From NCBI GenBank assembly GCA_018650795.1, contig JABIFG010000003.1, positions 22,232-86,231 of the forward strand: a stretch of DNA of 64,000 bases, in the 5' to 3' direction. Origin of the DNA: Fidelibacterota bacterium. GTDB taxonomy: Bacteria; Fidelibacterota; UBA8477; JABMPR01. Made by a program: the position numbers and the translations under genes. Within the stretch, counting starts at the first letter, position 1. Each line of letters begins with the position of its first letter. Below, one piece after another: positions 26,246-39,565 of this stretch. The notes beneath the pieces are model-generated. The model was not told the DNA's origin and made no database searches. It saw only the letters and a program-made list of their open reading frames with translations.

Positions 26246-27577
26246 TTATTTTAGGTGGTATTTCTGAAGCTTGTAGCGGAGTACGCGTTCACTGATACCC
26301 AGACGTCTGGCACATTCGCTCTGATTTCCACCTGCTGCTTCAAGCGTGGTTTTTATCAGATCAACTTCGAGACCGCCCACAGAATCTTTTAATTTTCCCG
26401 AAACAGCCTTTTCGCCAGGTTTACTTTGCAGATTAAGTCCCTGAGCTTGAATCTCGACTTCCTGACAAAGCAGAACAGCTCGCTCGAGTAGGTTACCTAA
26501 TTCACGGACATTACCTGGGAAGTGATATGCTTCAAGAGCCACGAGAGCTTTGTTGGAGAGGGACAATTCAGCTCTACCCTCTCGGTTGGAAAATTTTTCG
26601 AGAAAATATTTTGATAATACCGCTATATCATCAGGCCTGCTTCTTAGAGGTGGAATCTCCAGATTGATCACATTTAATCGATAGTAGAGATCTTCCCGAA
26701 ATTCTCCGATCTCAATGGCATGCAGTAAATTTACGTTGGTAGCCGCGATCACTCTCACATCTGACTTGAGGACTTTATTCTCCCCAATCCTTTGAAACTC
26801 TCCGCTCTGTAGAAATCTCAACAGCTTGGTCTGCATCTCCAGCGGTAGATCACCGATCTCGTCTAGAAAAAGGGTTCCTTCGTGGGCTTCCTCAAAGCGA
26901 CCAGTCCTTGTAGCGGTGGCACCGGTAAAGGCACCTTTCTCATGGCCAAATAGCTCACTCTCGATAAGATGACTTGGTAAGGCTGCACAATTCACAGCCA
27001 CCATGGGGTGTTCACTCCGGGGTGAATGCTGATGTATGTAATCTGCCAGGACTTCTTTACCCACACCAGTTTCACCGGTGATCAGCACCGTTACCTGGCT
27101 ACCAGCTACACGCTTTGCCTGTTGTAGCAACCCTAACATCACTGGATCTTTTGCAAGGAAACCAATCTCCTCTGAATCCTGGTCTATAGAGCTGTTATTC
27201 AGCTTCTGTGTGGTCTGGATATGATCCACAATACCCTTGAGCAGCGTTTCCAACTGGTCAAGATCGACGGGTTTGGTCAAGAAATCCCAGGCTCCAGATT
27301 TCATGGCATCAACGGCAATATCCACCGTCCCGAAAGCGGTAATTAAAACAAGAATTACATTGGGGTGGCGTGATTTTACTTCCTTTAAAAGATCAGCACC
27401 AGTCATATAAGGCATCTTGTAATCTGATAAGACTATATCAACGGGATGCTTATGCATATGTGCGAGGGCAGTCTGAGCAGAATCAGCAGTGCTTACCTCG
27501 TATCCAATCTTCTTGAGAAAGCCTGCTAGAGAATCCCGTTGGAGCTTTTCATCATCAACAATTAGTAGTCTGGTCAT
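26246..27577 (-). CDS. NtrC-family sigma-54-dependent response regulator
   Basis: REC domain, AAA+ with [15 protein letters not shown], Fis-type HTH '[23 protein letters not shown]'. Confidence 0.95.
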   Translation of the reverse strand: MTRLLIVDDEKLQRDSLAGFLKKIGYEVSTADSAQTALAHMHKHPVDIVLSDYKMPYMTGADLLKEVKSRHPNVILVLITAFGTVDIAVDAMKSGAWDFLTKPVDLDQLETLLKGIVDHIQTTQKLNNSSIDQDSEEIGFLAKDPVMLGLLQQAKRVAGSQVTVLITGETGVGKEVLADYIHQHSPRSEHPMVAVNCAALPSHLIESELFGHEKGAFTGATATRTGRFEEAHEGTLFLDEIGDLPLEMQTKLLRFLQSGEFQRIGENKVLKSDVRVIAATNVNLLHAIEIGEFREDLYYRLNVINLEIPPLRSRPDDIAVLSKYFLEKFSNREGRAELSLSNKALVALEAYHFPGNVRELGNLLERAVLLCQEVEIQAQGLNLQSKPGEKAVSGKLKDSVGGLEVDLIKTTLEAAGGNQSECARRLGISERVLRYKLQKYHLK

Positions 27578-29286
27578 TGTTTCACCGCTATTTCTATTTC
27601 AAATATGCTTCCTTCACCAGGTTGACTGGACACTTCAATTGTGCCCTGGTGATCCGCAATAATTTTATGTGTCAGCGCCAACCCCACTCCAGTGCCCATA
27701 TCCTTAGTTGTATAATACAAATCAAATACACGACTGAGTTGATCCTCAGGAATACCTGCTCCGGTATCCTTGACCTTAATTTTAATCAACTTTCCGTATT
27801 TCTTTCCTTCTAAATCAACTGCGTCTCCTGCTTCACAAGCATCCAGGGCGTTTCTCACCAAATTTGATATGGCTTGCCTCAGATATTCTCCATCAGCTTC
27901 AAATTCCAGGGTTTTGGCATCGATAGTCAGAGATATCTTTTTCTCCAATGCTTCTGATTTATATAAATCCTGAATGCTACCCAAAAAACTTTTCATATCG
28001 AGGCTGGAAAATTTCAGGGGTGTAGGTCTGGTATATTCTAGAAAATCCTGGAGGGAAGTGTTAATTCTAGAAATCTCAGAGACCATGGTGCCCGTTAGCG
28101 ATTCATATTCCTGTTGATCTTCACCAGTCGAGAATTCACGTTTCAGTCTCTGGGCTACAATACCAATGGCATTGAGTGGGTTGCGAATTTCGTGAGCAAC
28201 GCCTGCAGCAAGTTCACCGACCGCTGCCTGTTTTTCTCTGAGACGATTCAATTTCTCCAAACGATAGACTTCTGCTTCAATGCGTATCTTTTCTTCCTCA
28301 AGCAAGGCTGCATTCTGTCGGACAAGTAGAAATATGAGTAATACAAAGGCAAGCAAGGTAAGGAGTGTGGTGCGAATGAGGATTTGATAAAGGATTTGAC
28401 CTTTTAGGCTAAGTAGGGTATCAGCTTTAAATCCAATACGGACTTCACCCAGGCTTGAGCTAAAAAATACGGGCCGAACCACTTCCAGCAGACTGCTATC
28501 CCCTTTGGAAACCTTAAAGAGAATATCAGCTAGGGGCTCACGATTCCAGGAATCATCAACCACTTCACCAGATTTTGATACATAATATGGGTCATGGTCA
28601 TCCAGAGCCAGCTTCAGATACTGCAATCCTTTGACATACAAGAGGTCTTCCAGAGCGGACTCCATGGCGGTGAGATATTTGAAATCTTGCTCTGCATCCA
28701 GAGACAATCGGCAAACAAGAGCACCACCACGATCTCTGGGGATGGCTACCATAAATTGATCATCAAGATTGTCATCCTGAGCAAGGGTGTAATTACTTTG
28801 GTCAACTCCCAAAATGATCAGGTCTGTTTTTCTTGATAAAATTGGTTGAAGTTGATTCTTGATCAAAGTCTTGTCTTGATCCACTTCACTCTGGATGTGC
28901 TTTCCTGCAGTCTTGCGGGTGCCATCCATATCCCCAGCACTATCATAGGTAGTGATATCCATGATGGTTTCATCATTCACCCATTTATCCAGATCACTGC
29001 GAGATAGTTTCTGTTGTGCATCTATTTGATTCAAGATACTGAGCATATCAATGGCTCTATCGATATAGGATTGTTTCAACTCTTCTGTGAGATAGGCCTG
29101 ACCACTGCCACTCTGCGCAATCACAGCGGCGGTCATGGCAGCCTGGTCCTGGATGAGCTGCAGAACGTCACGATATCTGGATTTGTATTCGAGGTAGCTC
29201 GATAAAATCAGAAGGGCCAGAACAACAAGATACAGACCGACATACCATGGGTTCAGTTTTAAGATATTTTTAACAGCTCTCAGCAA
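27574..29286 (-). CDS. membrane sensor histidine kinase
   Basis: Two TMs around a ~260 aa extracytoplasmic domain; 'GVAHEIRNPLNAIG' H-box; HATPase; overlaps regulator (ATGA). Confidence 0.93.
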   Translation of the reverse strand: MLRAVKNILKLNPWYVGLYLVVLALLILSSYLEYKSRYRDVLQLIQDQAAMTAAVIAQSGSGQAYLTEELKQSYIDRAIDMLSILNQIDAQQKLSRSDLDKWVNDETIMDITTYDSAGDMDGTRKTAGKHIQSEVDQDKTLIKNQLQPILSRKTDLIILGVDQSNYTLAQDDNLDDQFMVAIPRDRGGALVCRLSLDAEQDFKYLTAMESALEDLLYVKGLQYLKLALDDHDPYYVSKSGEVVDDSWNREPLADILFKVSKGDSSLLEVVRPVFFSSSLGEVRIGFKADTLLSLKGQILYQILIRTTLLTLLAFVLLIFLLVRQNAALLEEEKIRIEAEVYRLEKLNRLREKQAAVGELAAGVAHEIRNPLNAIGIVAQRLKREFSTGEDQQEYESLTGTMVSEISRINTSLQDFLEYTRPTPLKFSSLDMKSFLGSIQDLYKSEALEKKISLTIDAKTLEFEADGEYLRQAISNLVRNALDACEAGDAVDLEGKKYGKLIKIKVKDTGAGIPEDQLSRVFDLYYTTKDMGTGVGLALTHKIIADHQGTIEVSSQPGEGSIFEIEIAVKQ

Positions 29287-29394
29287 GAAATCACCCCGTT
29301 TATTTGATTCAACTGGAATGAAAAATAAATGGAGTTGGATAAAGACCTAAATAAATCTGATAGGTTGAATCTCGCTTTCAGTCGTGATGAAACG

Positions 29395-29437
29395 AAAAAT
29401 GCCCCGGATCCTTTGATTAACTCAGGGGCCGAGGCAT
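29395..29437 (-). terminator. rho-independent terminator after atpC
   Basis: Minus strand ATGCCTCGG...CCGGGGCAT followed by TTTT. Confidence 0.65.
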
Positions 29438-29460
29438 TTAATTGTTGACACAAGACAGGT

Positions 29461-29868
29461 TTATTTTTTTTCGGCAACCTTGAGTCGATTCATGGAACGT
29501 TCAAGAGCTCTCAGTGCTCTTAGTTCATCCTCCATCTCATCCTGTTTCTGGTTAAGATGTGCTTTAGCACGATCAAATGCTTCCTGGGCACGATTCAGAT
29601 CGATATCACCCTGTGGTTCAGCAGATTCCACCAAAAGTTGGACACCATTCCTGGTGATTTCTGCAAATCCTTTTGTGGAGGCATACGATTTCTCTACAGA
29701 GCCTTTGACTACTTTGATCTCACCAATAGCCAGAGCCATAATTGACTCAGTATGCCCGGCAAGAACACCGAAGGCACCATCCACACCCGGAGCGCGGAGG
29801 TAATCTACCTCACCCTCATCATACACTTTAGTGGGTGTAATGATTTCTAGATGAAATTGTGCTGCCAT
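29461..29868 (-). CDS. atpC: F1Fo ATP synthase epsilon subunit
   Basis: 'FHLEIITPTKVYDEGEVDYLRAPGVDGAFGVLAGH'. Confidence 0.95.
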   Translation of the reverse strand: MAAQFHLEIITPTKVYDEGEVDYLRAPGVDGAFGVLAGHTESIMALAIGEIKVVKGSVEKSYASTKGFAEITRNGVQLLVESAEPQGDIDLNRAQEAFDRAKAHLNQKQDEMEDELRALRALERSMNRLKVAEKK

Positions 29869-29874
29869 TATTAA

Positions 29875-32137
<2,263 letters not shown>

Positions 32138-32144
32138 AGCGATC

Positions 32145-33680
32145 CTAGGCTACGAACCCTTTAACAAAGTCCGAAACTGTCTTGTTCAAAGCAGCATCAA
32201 TCTCATCAGTTAATTTGCCTTCAGCAGCGATTTGCTTGAGAAGATCCGAATTCGTTGCTTCCATATTTTCCAAGAATTCGCGTTCAAAACGACGAATCTC
32301 TACAGGAGCGATGTCATCCAGAAAACCTTTTGAAGCAGCATAGAAAATGGCAATCTGCTTTTCCACAATCATGGGCACAAATTGATTCTGCTTCAATACT
32401 TCGTAGAGGATTTTTCCACGGGTCAGCTGTTTTTGTGTCTCAGCATCCAGGTCAGATCCAAATTGGGCAAAAGCTGCCAATTCACGATACTGTGCCAGAT
32501 CAAGTCTCATTCCACCAGCGACTTTTTTCATAGCACCAATCTGAGCATTCCCACCTACACGAGATACTGAAATACCTACGTTCAAGGCTGGACGCTGACC
32601 ACTATTGAAAAGATCGGTTTCCAAAAAGATTTGACCATCCGTAATAGAAATCACGTTGGTGGGGATATAGGCAGAGACATCACCCATCTGGGTTTCAATA
32701 ATGGGAAGCGCAGTCAGTGAGCCACCACCTAAATCTTTATTCAATTTGGATGAACGCTCCAATAGGCGGCTGTGCAAATAAAACACATCACCTGGATACG
32801 CTTCACGGCCTGGGGGTCTTCTCAGGAGCAGCGACATCTGGCGATAAGCCACAGCATGTTTCGACAGATCATCATAGATAATTAGAGCGTGCTTGCCGTT
32901 ATCGCGAAAATATTCACCTATAGAAGCACCGGTGTAGGGTGCTAAAAATTGTAGTGGAGCCGGATCAGAGGCATTAGCGGCAACTACAGTAGTGTATTCC
33001 ATAGCGCCTTGTGCTTCAAGTTCAGCAACTACACGGGCAACCGTTGAGGCTTTCTGCCCAATAGCAACATAGATACAGTAAACTGGATCATCTGGTGTAT
33101 CTGCACGGTGCGTATATTTCTGATTTACAATAGTATCCAGAGCAACAGCTGTCTTACCCGTCTGACGGTCACCAATAATTAATTCACGCTGGCCTCGACC
33201 AATCGGAATCATACTGTCAATTGCCTTAATACCTGTCTGAAGAGGTTCATTTACAGGACTTCTGGCCAACACACCCAGAGCTTTGCGCTCAACAGGTAAT
33301 GTTGATTCTGGTTTGATATCACCCTTACCATCCATTGCTGCACCGATAGGGCTCACAACACGACCAATCACCGCTTCACCAACACCTACGGAAACAACTT
33401 TTCCAGTACGTTTAGCCTGATCACCCTCTTTAACGAGGGAGGTGTTTCCAAATAGAACCAGTCCGACTTCATCTTCTTCAAGATTCATAGCCATACCAAC
33501 AACACCGTTGGGGAGCTCAATCAATTCAGAAGCCATAACATTTTCCAGTCCACTGACTCTGGCAATACCGTCACCAACCATGATGACTTCACCGATTTCA
33601 GCTACATCAATGGAGAGATCTAATTTGCCCAGCTCTTCCTGGAGTAATTTTGTGATTTCGTCTGTTCGAATATCTGTCAT
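32145..33680 (-). CDS. atpA: ATP synthase alpha subunit
   Basis: '[15 protein letters not shown]', '[25 protein letters not shown]'. Confidence 0.98.
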   Translation of the reverse strand: MTDIRTDEITKLLQEELGKLDLSIDVAEIGEVIMVGDGIARVSGLENVMASELIELPNGVVGMAMNLEEDEVGLVLFGNTSLVKEGDQAKRTGKVVSVGVGEAVIGRVVSPIGAAMDGKGDIKPESTLPVERKALGVLARSPVNEPLQTGIKAIDSMIPIGRGQRELIIGDRQTGKTAVALDTIVNQKYTHRADTPDDPVYCIYVAIGQKASTVARVVAELEAQGAMEYTTVVAANASDPAPLQFLAPYTGASIGEYFRDNGKHALIIYDDLSKHAVAYRQMSLLLRRPPGREAYPGDVFYLHSRLLERSSKLNKDLGGGSLTALPIIETQMGDVSAYIPTNVISITDGQIFLETDLFNSGQRPALNVGISVSRVGGNAQIGAMKKVAGGMRLDLAQYRELAAFAQFGSDLDAETQKQLTRGKILYEVLKQNQFVPMIVEKQIAIFYAASKGFLDDIAPVEIRRFEREFLENMEATNSDLLKQIAAEGKLTDEIDAALNKTVSDFVKGFVA

Positions 33681-33695
33681 ATTCTTGTCTTTCCT

Positions 33696-34232
33696 TTAGG
33701 ACTGAATCAGTGTCTGTCTGATACGTGCTAGTTTACTGGAGAGAGAGGCATCCAAAATGGTATTGCCTACTCGTAATGTTAAACCACCCAGAATATCCTG
33801 ATTTACTTCAGTAGTAAAATCAGCTTTCGAGGATGTGACTGATTGAACAGCCTGGCGAATGCGTTCTATCGTTTCGCCTGACAATTTACTGGTACTGACT
33901 GCATGCACCTTGACCTGATCACTTCTCGTATAAAAAGCGTTTTCGAGGCTATGCATTATCATTCCCATCAATTTCATATCCCGTTCATCGCCTAATTGGG
34001 CAAGAAAGGCCTGATTGATAGGGTGAAGATCAGTATAAACTTTTGCAAGCAGCTCAATTTTGTCGGTAGCTTCAACTTTGGTTGAGGCTAAAAATGCCTT
34101 CAGCGCTGGTTCCCGCCGATAAGTACTGTAGAATGATATCATCGAGCGGTAGACTGGCTCGAGAGCATCTTTAGTCTCAGCAATGTTTAAGAGCAGGTTG
34201 GCATACTGGCGACTTTTTGCTGATGTGCGCAT
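33696..34232 (-). CDS. atpH: ATP synthase delta subunit
   Basis: Position and 'TTEVNQDILGGLTLRVGNTILDASLSSKLARIRQTL'. Confidence 0.95.
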   Translation of the reverse strand: MRTSAKSRQYANLLLNIAETKDALEPVYRSMISFYSTYRREPALKAFLASTKVEATDKIELLAKVYTDLHPINQAFLAQLGDERDMKLMGMIMHSLENAFYTRSDQVKVHAVSTSKLSGETIERIRQAVQSVTSSKADFTTEVNQDILGGLTLRVGNTILDASLSSKLARIRQTLIQS

Positions 34233-34726
34233 TAATTTTTTCCGTAATCCTTTAAGGCATCCTCAATAAGACGTTCGTTGTCTTCGGGAGTAAGGGATTT
34301 TGCAATAATTTTTTCAGCAGCAGCCATTGAGATATCCACAATCTGGGTACGGATTTCGGCAATCGCTTTTTCACGTTCAGCGACAATCTGGATTTCGGCC
34401 TGTTTTAGAATCCCTGCAGATTTATCCTGAGCTTCATTGAGAATGTCAGCTTTCATCCGCTCCGCAGTTTCTTTGCCAGCAGCCACAATATTCTGGGCTT
34501 CTTGTCTGGCTTTGGCTACCATCGCTTCATATTCAAGAGCAACTTTATCAGCTTCCTGGCGAGCTGCTTCCGCTTCCTCAAGTGATTCACGAATAAAATT
34601 TTCGCGGTTTTCCAGCGCTTTGATCATCGGTTTCCATGCTTTTGATCCTAGAATCACCAACACAACAATGAAGGTGATCCAAGTCCAATACATTAAACCG
34701 CTATCAAAATTAAGTAGGTTTTCCAT
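34232..34726 (-). CDS. atpF: ATP synthase b subunit
   Basis: N-terminal TM and long charged coiled coil; operon position. Confidence 0.95.
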   Translation of the reverse strand: MENLLNFDSGLMYWTWITFIVVLVILGSKAWKPMIKALENRENFIRESLEEAEAARQEADKVALEYEAMVAKARQEAQNIVAAGKETAERMKADILNEAQDKSAGILKQAEIQIVAEREKAIAEIRTQIVDISMAAAEKIIAKSLTPEDNERLIEDALKDYGKN

Positions 34727-34757
34727 AATTCCTCCGGAGGAGTATTCTTAAACCTTA

Positions 34758-34976
34758 TTACTTAATTGCAACAAGTAGCGTTACTACTAAACCGATAATG
34801 GCAACACCTTCCAGGAGGAAGAGAGGTAAGTTTACTGCGCCAGTAATACTGGAAGCAGCTTCAGGCTGACGAGCAATGCCAGCAGCGGCGGCTGCAGCTA
34901 ATTTTCCAATTCCAAGACCAGCACCAATTACGATCATTCCTGCACCAATAGCGGCACCTAGATATGCGAATTCCAT
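34758..34976 (-). CDS. atpE: ATP synthase c subunit
   Basis: 72 aa hairpin with ARQPEA loop and LLEGVAI carboxylate. Confidence 0.97.
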   Translation of the reverse strand: MEFAYLGAAIGAGMIVIGAGLGIGKLAAAAAAGIARQPEAASSITGAVNLPLFLLEGVAIIGLVVTLLVAIK

Positions 34977-35114
34977 TTTAAAACTCCTTCTTGTGTGTTT
35001 CTATCATTGCTATCTCATAGCTACAAACATGTCTCATATCCCTGAACTGAGTAAGAGCTTTCCGAGCATAGTTGATAGAGTGTTTATATTTTGTGTTGTA
35101 AAAGTTCAATATAA

Positions 35115-35933
35115 TTAATGATTCGGGTGAATAGATTGGCCAATAAAGACGGAGGAGAGTAGGGTGAATACGTAGGCCTGCACAATACTTACTATAATTT
35201 CTAAAAATGTAATACCTACGTTCAAGGCTACTGAACCAATGCCGATATAAATATTATGTAAAATAAAGATGGGGGCAAAGATAGCTAACATGGCGATATG
35301 CCCGGCAGTCATGTTCGCAGCAAGTCTCATGGTCAATGCAAACGGGCGAACAAACATGCTCATTATTTCAATGGGGATGAGTATAATCAATACAGCCTTT
35401 GGTACATCTCCTGGCACCATATTCTTCCAGTGCTTGAAGAAGCCATGCTCCATAATTCCTGCAATGATGATGGCGAAAAAAGTGATTACAGCCAGTGCCG
35501 CAGTCATATTGAAATTACCAGTTGCCGTAGTGCCACCATGACCATGATTGATATAGTTGAACATGGGCATGAGGCCTAGAAAGTTCATAGTCAGGATTAA
35601 AAAGAAAAAGGACATCACAAGCGGTCCCCATTTTAAAACATGATCCTTCCCAACAGTAGGGATGAGAATGCTCGTTCTGACAAAATCTACTACAAATTCG
35701 AAGGCATTGGTAAAACCACTGGGGATGGGTCTTTCTTCACTGCGATATTTGCGGGATGCATAAAGAGCAACTGTAACTAATAATCCGGCAGCAATCCAGA
35801 GCATGATAACGTGCTTGGTAATAGAAAGGTCAATACCGAAAAGTTCAAAATGAATCATCACGTCACTATTTGCTACGTGCGCAATAATCTTATCCCCGAT
35901 GTTGGTACTGGTTCCTTGGCCGTGGTCAGCCAT
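35115..35933 (-). CDS. atpB: ATP synthase a subunit
   Basis: Conserved 'RPFALTMRLAANMTAGH'. Confidence 0.96.
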   Translation of the reverse strand: MADHGQGTSTNIGDKIIAHVANSDVMIHFELFGIDLSITKHVIMLWIAAGLLVTVALYASRKYRSEERPIPSGFTNAFEFVVDFVRTSILIPTVGKDHVLKWGPLVMSFFFLILTMNFLGLMPMFNYINHGHGGTTATGNFNMTAALAVITFFAIIIAGIMEHGFFKHWKNMVPGDVPKAVLIILIPIEIMSMFVRPFALTMRLAANMTAGHIAMLAIFAPIFILHNIYIGIGSVALNVGITFLEIIVSIVQAYVFTLLSSVFIGQSIHPNH

Positions 35934-36325
35934 TAAGAATTCTCCCCTTTTGCATGTCCGTTACCTGCCATAAAAAGCGGCCAATAATAAGCTTCGACCC
36001 CATGCCACGCAAGAAAGTTTATGAGTAATATTACAATAAATGTCACGTTGTCGATTGTGCCTGATTTTATTAGAATTACGATCCATAATCCAAGCAATAA
36101 AACCTTCGCCAGGAAGCCAATAATGTTGATTTTTTGAAGTTGCTGAGCTTCATGAATTTTATTTTTCTCAACCCAAAAAAGGATCACTCCACTAATAATT
36201 ATCGGTAAAAAGGCTCCAGCCAATGCGGACTTGATTAAAACAAACTGATTTGTGAAGGCAAATGCGGCTATTATTACACTATTCAGTACGAGGGCAGCAA
36301 GTCCCATTACCTGCCAGGGCTTCAC
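35933..36325 (-). CDS. ATP synthase subunit I-like membrane protein
   Basis: Four TM helices directly upstream of atpB. Confidence 0.6.
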   Translation of the reverse strand: MKPWQVMGLAALVLNSVIIAAFAFTNQFVLIKSALAGAFLPIIISGVILFWVEKNKIHEAQQLQKINIIGFLAKVLLLGLWIVILIKSGTIDNVTFIVILLINFLAWHGVEAYYWPLFMAGNGHAKGENS

Positions 36326-36525
36326 TTGTCGTCGTTCTTTATATAGATGCTTTTATACAATTCATACATACCGATGACCACTCCCAAAAGGGCACCGATC
36401 AGTACCCCGTATTGGGGCCATCCAAATTTTTGATCGAGAAAATATCCGATTGCGCCCAGACCCAGGACACTCCCAGTCATTGTGGAGGCTGCTGCCATAT
36501 ACTTGCCGGAGCCGTCGGATTTCAA
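36322..36525 (-). CDS. AtpZ/AtpI-like small membrane protein
   Basis: 67 aa, two TMs, 'LGAIGYFLDQKFGWPQYGVLIGALLGVVIGMYELYKS'. Confidence 0.75.
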   Translation of the reverse strand: MKSDGSGKYMAAASTMTGSVLGLGAIGYFLDQKFGWPQYGVLIGALLGVVIGMYELYKSIYIKNDDK

Positions 36526-36528
36526 ATG

Positions 36529-36909
36529 TTATAGTACCTCTTCACCCAGGGCTTCAAAATCGTCTGAGTTGGAGGTTTCAGGGACCATGGAACTCCGGCC
36601 ATGAAAAACTGCCCCATCTTCTATGATGAGTCTCGTCGCAATCACATCCCCTTTTAAGCGTCCTGCTTTTCCAAGAGCGACTTTGCCTTTTACTTCGATG
36701 TTGCCACCCACGATTCCGCCGATAATGGCATACTCCCCTTTGATACCACCTTTGACAACACCCGATTCAGAAACAGTCACAAAGCCTGTCGCCTCGATGC
36801 TGCCATCAACCGTGCCATTTATGTGGGCACTTCCATTGATATTCATATCACCAGAAATATGGGTGCCGCGACCGACAATAGTTTCTATGCGATGAATTCG
36901 ATTGGCCAT
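36529..36909 (-). CDS. bactofilin (polymer-forming cytoskeletal protein)
   Basis: 'ETIVGRGTHISGDMNINGSAHINGTVDGSIEATGFVTVSESG...' beta-helix repeats. Confidence 0.92.
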   Translation of the reverse strand: MANRIHRIETIVGRGTHISGDMNINGSAHINGTVDGSIEATGFVTVSESGVVKGGIKGEYAIIGGIVGGNIEVKGKVALGKAGRLKGDVIATRLIIEDGAVFHGRSSMVPETSNSDDFEALGEEVL

Positions 36910-36910
36910 T

Positions 36911-37708
36911 TTAGTCTTCCTTCTGATCAGTGGGATTGCTTGTTTCGGCTAGTTCAGTGATAAATGTAGCAGGATCCAGAGGAACCCCTTCATACCAAAT
37001 TTCGAAATGAAGGTGTGCCCCTTCTGAGATGCCTGTGTTCCCCATAATGGCAATCGGCTCAGCTCGGTCCACAACTTGTCGCTGGGTTACCAAGTTTTGT
37101 TCATTGTGTCCGTATACTGTGAGATAGCCATTTCCATGATCGATAATAATGGTGTTTCCGAAGCGATATGTCCAATCGGAAAATATGACATACCCACGAC
37201 CCGCAGCTTTCACGACCCTATCTTCAATGGACGACAAGTCTATGCCGAGATGGTCCTGGCTAAATAGTCCCTCGCGAACCTTGAAACCTGCGTTTACAAA
37301 GCCCTTGATAGGTAGATAGGTGGGTAAATCTTCCAGCAACCCCATGGTTTCAAATGGAGACAGTTCCCAATTGTCCTCAAAAGCAGCACTATCTCCTGCA
37401 TCAGCTCGCAAATTATAGTGGCTACCCAGAGTACTTTCAATAAAATGATTTATTTCTTCAATGCGTTTGGCATTTTTCAACAGACTGGCAACTTCTTGTC
37501 TTTCGCTAAGCAGATAGACGTTCTCTTTCTTTAAAGAGCGGTACTCCAAAGCTTTAGGCAGATAATAAGTTGAAAATAAAACAATGATCCCCAGCAGACC
37601 AAGGATGAGTAGTTTCAAAAGATTGACAGCGGTGGCTGTAATTGAATAGGACCTACCGTTAGTTTCGTTGTCCGGCAGTATAAGGATGGTATATTTTTCG
37701 TGCTTCAT
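36911..37708 (-). CDS. M23 family peptidase
   Basis: 'HLGIDLSS...GNTIIIDHGNGYLTVYGHNEQ...GNTGISEGAHLHFEIWYEG'. Confidence 0.92.
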   Translation of the reverse strand: MKHEKYTILILPDNETNGRSYSITATAVNLLKLLILGLLGIIVLFSTYYLPKALEYRSLKKENVYLLSERQEVASLLKNAKRIEEINHFIESTLGSHYNLRADAGDSAAFEDNWELSPFETMGLLEDLPTYLPIKGFVNAGFKVREGLFSQDHLGIDLSSIEDRVVKAAGRGYVIFSDWTYRFGNTIIIDHGNGYLTVYGHNEQNLVTQRQVVDRAEPIAIMGNTGISEGAHLHFEIWYEGVPLDPATFITELAETSNPTDQKED

Positions 37709-37837
37709 GAATTCCTGTTTCTATCTATATCTAGTAGTAAAATTTTCGAAAAATGGAACAGTTGGATTTCATTGATTTATTAAGACTTTTTACATTTCGC
37801 TTGTCATCATTGCTGTCAATATTTGCAGAATCTAGCT

Positions 37838-38722
37838 TTATTTTTTCATTGATCCGAAGAGTTCCAGCAGCCGGTCCAAATCCTCATCACCAAAATATTC
37901 AACTTCAATAACTCCCTTCTTCGGGCCAGCTTTAATCTTCACCCGAGTCCCTAGTACTGTCATAAGGGCTTCTTCGCTACGAGTTATGAATACTGATTTT
38001 TTGGGAGGAGTTTTCTTCTTTTTCTCTGTAGGTGTCTTTACCTTCAGCTGCTTGACATAATTTTCGGTCTCACGTACGCTCATATTATTTCTACGAACTT
38101 TTTGAAAGACATTGATCATTTCTTTTTTGGAAACAAGACCCAGAAGTGCCCTGCCATGACCTGCTGAAATCACCAGATTTTTCAGTGCAACTTTTATTTC
38201 TGCAGGCAACTTGAGTAAGCGCATCGCATTAGTAATTGCTGCTCTACTTTTACCAATATTTTCTGCGATTTCCTCATGTGAAAGACTGTACTTGTCAGAC
38301 AGAAGCGAGTATGCCTCAGCCTCTTCAAGGGGATTCAGGTTGTCCCTTTGCAAATTCTCAATCAAAGCCAGTTCCATCATATCAACATCTTTTTCAACGG
38401 TCAGGATGTATATGGGAACTGTCTCTATGCCCAACTCCTGGCAAGCCCTCAGTCGTCTTTCACCGGCAATTAGTTCATATTCGCCATTCACTTCGCGAAC
38501 CGTGATAGGTTGTATCAGACCCTTGGACTTGATTGATGCCTTAAGATCCTCAAAAGCCTGTACCGCTTTTTCCGAATCAAAATCTTTTCTGGGTTGAAAT
38601 GGATTGGGACGAATATCGTTTGGAGAAATGGAAAGGGATGAAAGAGTGGATTCTTCAGGCGCTCCCAATGAATCCAGAATTGCATCCAGACCGCGTCCCA
38701 GTCTTTTGGGAGCATCAGGCAT
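37838..38722 (-). CDS. parB: ParB family chromosome partitioning protein
   Basis: '[13 protein letters not shown]', '[16 protein letters not shown]', HTH; start [11 protein letters not shown] at 38722 (ORF track 38740). Confidence 0.95.
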   Translation of the reverse strand: MPDAPKRLGRGLDAILDSLGAPEESTLSSLSISPNDIRPNPFQPRKDFDSEKAVQAFEDLKASIKSKGLIQPITVREVNGEYELIAGERRLRACQELGIETVPIYILTVEKDVDMMELALIENLQRDNLNPLEEAEAYSLLSDKYSLSHEEIAENIGKSRAAITNAMRLLKLPAEIKVALKNLVISAGHGRALLGLVSKKEMINVFQKVRRNNMSVRETENYVKQLKVKTPTEKKKKTPPKKSVFITRSEEALMTVLGTRVKIKAGPKKGVIEVEYFGDEDLDRLLELFGSMKK

Positions 38723-39476
38723 TTTCAAGCACCTCTTCAACCAGATTCATATAATTAGCAGCGCCTACTGAGTTGGCATCATAAAGCATAATGGGTTTAC
38801 CATAAGATGGTGATTCGCTTAGACGAACATTGCGATTGATGTAGGTCTTGTAGACACGTTCTTTAAAATAGGTTTTTACTTCTTCAACGACCTGTTTGCT
38901 CAAATTCAAACGGCTATCGTACATGGTCATCAAAACACCCTCAATAACCAGTGCCTTATTGATGGTCTTCTGAACCCGACGAACTGTATTCAACAGTTGG
39001 CCTAACCCTTCCAGGGCGTAGTATTCACACTGAATTGGAATCAGAATTGAGTGGGCCGCTGTGAGGGCGTTTAAGGTGAGTAGACCTAGAGAAGGTGGGC
39101 AATCAATGATTATAAAATCATAGTTCTCTTCAACTTCTGCTACGGCATCCTTCAGAATCCGTTCTCTGGCTATTGCAGAGACCAGTTCAACTTCAGCTCC
39201 AACCAGAGATGGGCTGGATGGGACAAGATCAAGAAATGGCAATTCACACTTGTGCATAATATCTTGAATAGTTGCCTGATTGAGCAGCACTTGATAGATG
39301 CTCTGACCGTCAACTCTTACTGGATGTCCGAGTCCGGCAGTGGAATTTGCCTGAGGGTCTAAATCGATGAGCAGGGTCTTTTTCTCAGTCACAGCCAAAC
39401 CTGCAGCCAAGTTGACTGAAGTCGTCGTTTTCCCCACGCCCCCCTTTTGATTCACGATGGCTATAATTTTTGCCAT
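38715..39476 (-). CDS. parA: ParA family ATPase
   Basis: '[26 protein letters not shown]'. Confidence 0.96.
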   Translation of the reverse strand: MAKIIAIVNQKGGVGKTTTSVNLAAGLAVTEKKTLLIDLDPQANSTAGLGHPVRVDGQSIYQVLLNQATIQDIMHKCELPFLDLVPSSPSLVGAEVELVSAIARERILKDAVAEVEENYDFIIIDCPPSLGLLTLNALTAAHSILIPIQCEYYALEGLGQLLNTVRRVQKTINKALVIEGVLMTMYDSRLNLSKQVVEEVKTYFKERVYKTYINRNVRLSESPSYGKPIMLYDANSVGAANYMNLVEEVLENA

Positions 39477-39565
39477 AAGATACTGTTTTTTAAAGACCTA
39501 TGCTAATTATGTTCAGGCTTTGAATATAGTTAACCCTCATCCATAATACAACGTGTAGCTGAAGG

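Noticed and set aside
29280-29477. 65-aa ORF between atpC and the sensor kinase
   Set aside because: Spans the atpC terminator hairpin, no ribosome-binding site and no recognisable protein
37838-39476. parS site near parAB
   Set aside because: No full TGTTTCACGTGAAACA-like palindrome noticed in the window; GTTTCAC fragments alone are insufficient
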